DNA of 64,000 nt. It comes from Shewanella sp. Choline-02u-19 (lineage in GTDB: Bacteria; Pseudomonadota; Gammaproteobacteria; Enterobacterales; Shewanellaceae). Shown in pieces: positions 62,625 through 64,000 of the stretch. The first letter of the stretch is position 1. Every line of letters begins with the position of its first letter. Where the stretch lies: positions 2,294,001-2,358,000 of the forward strand of contig NZ_PJBE01000013.1 in assembly GCF_002836205.1 (NCBI RefSeq). The letters are read 5' to 3'. The notes below the pieces were generated by a model. That model saw nothing but the letters and a program-made list of their open reading frames with translations. It did no database searches and was not told the origin of the DNA. Position numbers and translations under genes: made by a program.

Positions 62625-63231
62625 ATTCCACCTCTTGCCACTTTAAGTCGACACAGGCCTTAAGGCCTTTTTGGGCATAACGGAGACGACTCTTAGTTGC
62701 TTCAAGTGTCGCGCCGGCAATATCGGCAATCGTGGCTGCGGTAAAGCCCATTTCAATATTGAGTAGAAACGCTTCTTTTTGAACATGGGGAAGATCTTTA
62801 ACACAATTTTTGAGCAGCTGAGCCTTCTTCTGCTGCTGTAATTGTTGCTCTGGCGTGTCAATGGCACTGGCTAGCATTGCATCAGGATCTTGTTCAGTAT
62901 CATAAACATCACTGAAACTACTCTCAGGCTTTTTAGCTCTGACATGATCAATAATTAGGTTATGGGCAATACGGTATAACCAGGTCGTAAACTTTGCTTT
63001 AGCCTCATAGGCAGAGGCGGCTTTAATTACCCGACTCCACGTTTCTTGGTACAGGTCTTCCGCAAGTTGGTTGTCGTAAATCTGTCGTACAAAATAGCGA
63101 TATAACGGCGCTTTATGTTTGTTATATAGCAATTCGAAAGCGCGAGTATTACCGTCTGCATATTGCAACATTAACGCTTGATCAGGATCAGCATCTAAAG
63201 GTTGTTCTACTGTGTGAGTGGGCTGTAACAC
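62617..63231 (-). CDS. RNA polymerase sigma factor, ECF type (sigma-70 family)
   Basis: 204 residues from a GTG with AAGGA seven bases upstream. The frame is open 30 codons further to a TTG, and an ATG lies 20 codons inside; the GTG is the best supported. Region 2: RAFELLYNKHKAPLYRYF to FTTWLYRIAHNLIIDHVRAK. Region 4: LPHVQKEAFLLNIEMGF to TLEATKSRLRYAQKGLK. Belongs to the RpoE-like group. Coupled to the membrane protein gene at 61995. Confidence 0.88.
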   Translation of the reverse strand: MLQPTHTVEQPLDADPDQALMLQYADGNTRAFELLYNKHKAPLYRYFVRQIYDNQLAEDLYQETWSRVIKAASAYEAKAKFTTWLYRIAHNLIIDHVRAKKPESSFSDVYDTEQDPDAMLASAIDTPEQQLQQQKKAQLLKNCVKDLPHVQKEAFLLNIEMGFTAATIADIAGATLEATKSRLRYAQKGLKACVDLKWQEVEYD

Positions 63232-63443
63232 ACCAAGGTCCTTACCAAATATCTTATACAGTAAGTCTGCATCGGCGCAGGTTATTTGTCTATAGCACGC
63301 ATACGGAAATATATTGCCCAAGCAAGGTCAGTGTTGCTCTCTGGCAAATGACGGGACAATACTGCCAATGCAATAAATGATAAACGCGCATAAAAGATAG
63401 AGTGAGATTAATTGAGGAGGTTTACAGCGGGTGTTACATACAT

Positions 63444-63473
63444 AAAAAAACCGCAGTAACATGACTGCGGTTT
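63444..63473 (-). terminator. terminator of purE
   Basis: AAACCGCAGT, loop AACATG, ACTGCGGTTT, with an A-run to the left (U-run in the minus-strand RNA), 18 bp after the purE stop. Confidence 0.9.
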
Positions 63474-63490
63474 GATGTGATTAGCGTGGT

Positions 63491-63994
63491 TTAAGCAAGC
63501 TTTGCTTGTAGCGCTGCATCTTTAGCTTGAACCGCTTCAGCTGACTTAGCACGCTCTTCTTTCACTGCGACAGCAAGTGCATCATCGGCGACGGCTAACA
63601 TTTGCGCTGCAAGATAACCCGCATTTTTAGCGCCAGCGCTACCAATAGCAACTGTTGCCACTGGCACGCCACCAGGCATCATCACTGTTGATAAAAGTGC
63701 ATCATGGCCTTGTAGTGGACCACAATCAATTGGAACACCAATCACAGGGCGAGTAGTGATACCAGCAACGGCACCCGCTAGATGTGCTGCAAGGCCTGCT
63801 GCACAAATAAATACTTTACATCCACGCGCTTCAGCGTCAGTCACGTAAGCATGAGTCGCCGCAGGTGTACGATGCGCCGAGGTCACTTTAGCTTCAAACG
63901 TAATGTTAAAAGTCTTTAGTACATCTAAAGTCGATTGCATTGTAGGCAGGTCAGAATCAGACCCCATTAATACTGCAACAAATGGTTTGCTCAT
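63491..63994 (-). CDS. purE: N5-carboxyaminoimidazole ribonucleotide mutase PurE
   Basis: Class I PurE: converts N5-CAIR to CAIR in purine synthesis. 167 residues. VLMGSDSDLPTM near the N-terminus, AHRTP (catalytic histidine near residue 42), and the glycine-rich CAAGLAAHLAGAVAG and GVPIDCGPLQGHDALLS segments are all present. The last 30 residues are Ala/Glu/Lys rich. Only six bases remain before the window edge. No purK follows downstream, so purK is either upstream of the window edge or elsewhere. Confidence 0.95.
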   Translation of the reverse strand: MSKPFVAVLMGSDSDLPTMQSTLDVLKTFNITFEAKVTSAHRTPAATHAYVTDAEARGCKVFICAAGLAAHLAGAVAGITTRPVIGVPIDCGPLQGHDALLSTVMMPGGVPVATVAIGSAGAKNAGYLAAQMLAVADDALAVAVKEERAKSAEAVQAKDAALQAKLA

Positions 63995-64000
63995 TTTTAA

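Noticed and set aside
1..64000. CRISPR array, tRNA or rRNA genes, intact insertion sequences
   Set aside because: No regularly spaced repeats, no cloverleaf or rRNA sequence, and no transposase were seen on either strand.

Overview
The window looks like chromosomal DNA of a facultatively anaerobic marine gammaproteobacterium, most likely Shewanella or a close relative. This rests on gene content and protein character (a Ttr tetrathionate reductase, a cyo quinol oxidase, many TonB receptors, a tricorn-like protease, LruC and CIA30 proteins, PurE) and on moderate base composition; it is inference, not a database match. No tRNA, rRNA, CRISPR array, intact insertion sequence or prophage was found.

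Layout. 1-2.9 kb: ABC-2 exporter pair (permease cut by the window edge, ATPase). 2.9-4.2 kb: a gene-poor scar with the decayed 3' end of a TonB receptor and an orphan RNA hairpin. 4.2-11.8 kb: the tetrathionate respiration island, ttrBCA divergent from ttrSR, with a palindrome and an FNR-like site between them. 12.2-14.8 kb: a small exported protein and a ZnuD-like TonB receptor. 15.5-20.2 kb: cyoABCDE, cytochrome bo3 quinol oxidase plus heme O synthase. 20.4-32.2 kb: a divergent small membrane protein and then a long same-strand run: TonB receptor, TVP38/flavin disulfide oxidoreductase fusion, DUF547 protein, a YnjBCD-type ABC importer, a YnjF-type CDP-alcohol phosphotransferase and a fatty acid hydroxylase. 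32.3-34.5 kb: a rearranged segment in which an imperfect copy of the 3' end of a phnA-like gene is joined to the last 35 codons of a D-amino-acid dehydrogenase gene; it lies before a HupE/UreJ gene with a perfect FNR box. 34.7-41.2 kb: single genes (two AraC regulators, PEBP protein, NfsA-type nitroreductase, CBS protein, membrane protein, LpxR-like protein). 41.3-44.7 kb: a BshA-like glycosyltransferase and a carboxylate symporter fused to its own periplasmic binding domain. 45-47.7 kb: a GEVED/LruC exported protein and a lipoprotein behind a near-consensus sigma-54 promoter. 48-49.2 kb: CIA30 and SYLF/YSC84-like proteins. 49.7-55.4 kb: a large hybrid histidine kinase and an HD-GYP response regulator. 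55.5-57.7 kb: HlyD/DUF2955 efflux pair. 58-61.3 kb: tricorn-like protease. 61.5-64 kb: small membrane protein, ECF sigma factor with membrane partner, and purE.

How the genes work together. The window holds both ends of a respiratory switch: oxygen use through CyoABCD and tetrathionate use through TtrABC, the latter controlled by TtrSR and perhaps FNR/EtrA. The perfect FNR box before the HupE-like gene adds nickel uptake to the anaerobic programme. The best candidates for something undescribed are (i) the TonB receptor / TVP38-oxidoreductase / DUF547 / YnjBCD / YnjF / hydroxylase run, which pairs an outer-membrane receptor with an importer of unknown substrate; (ii) the symporter-binding-protein fusion next to a BshA-like enzyme; and (iii) the sigma-54-driven LruC-lipoprotein pair.
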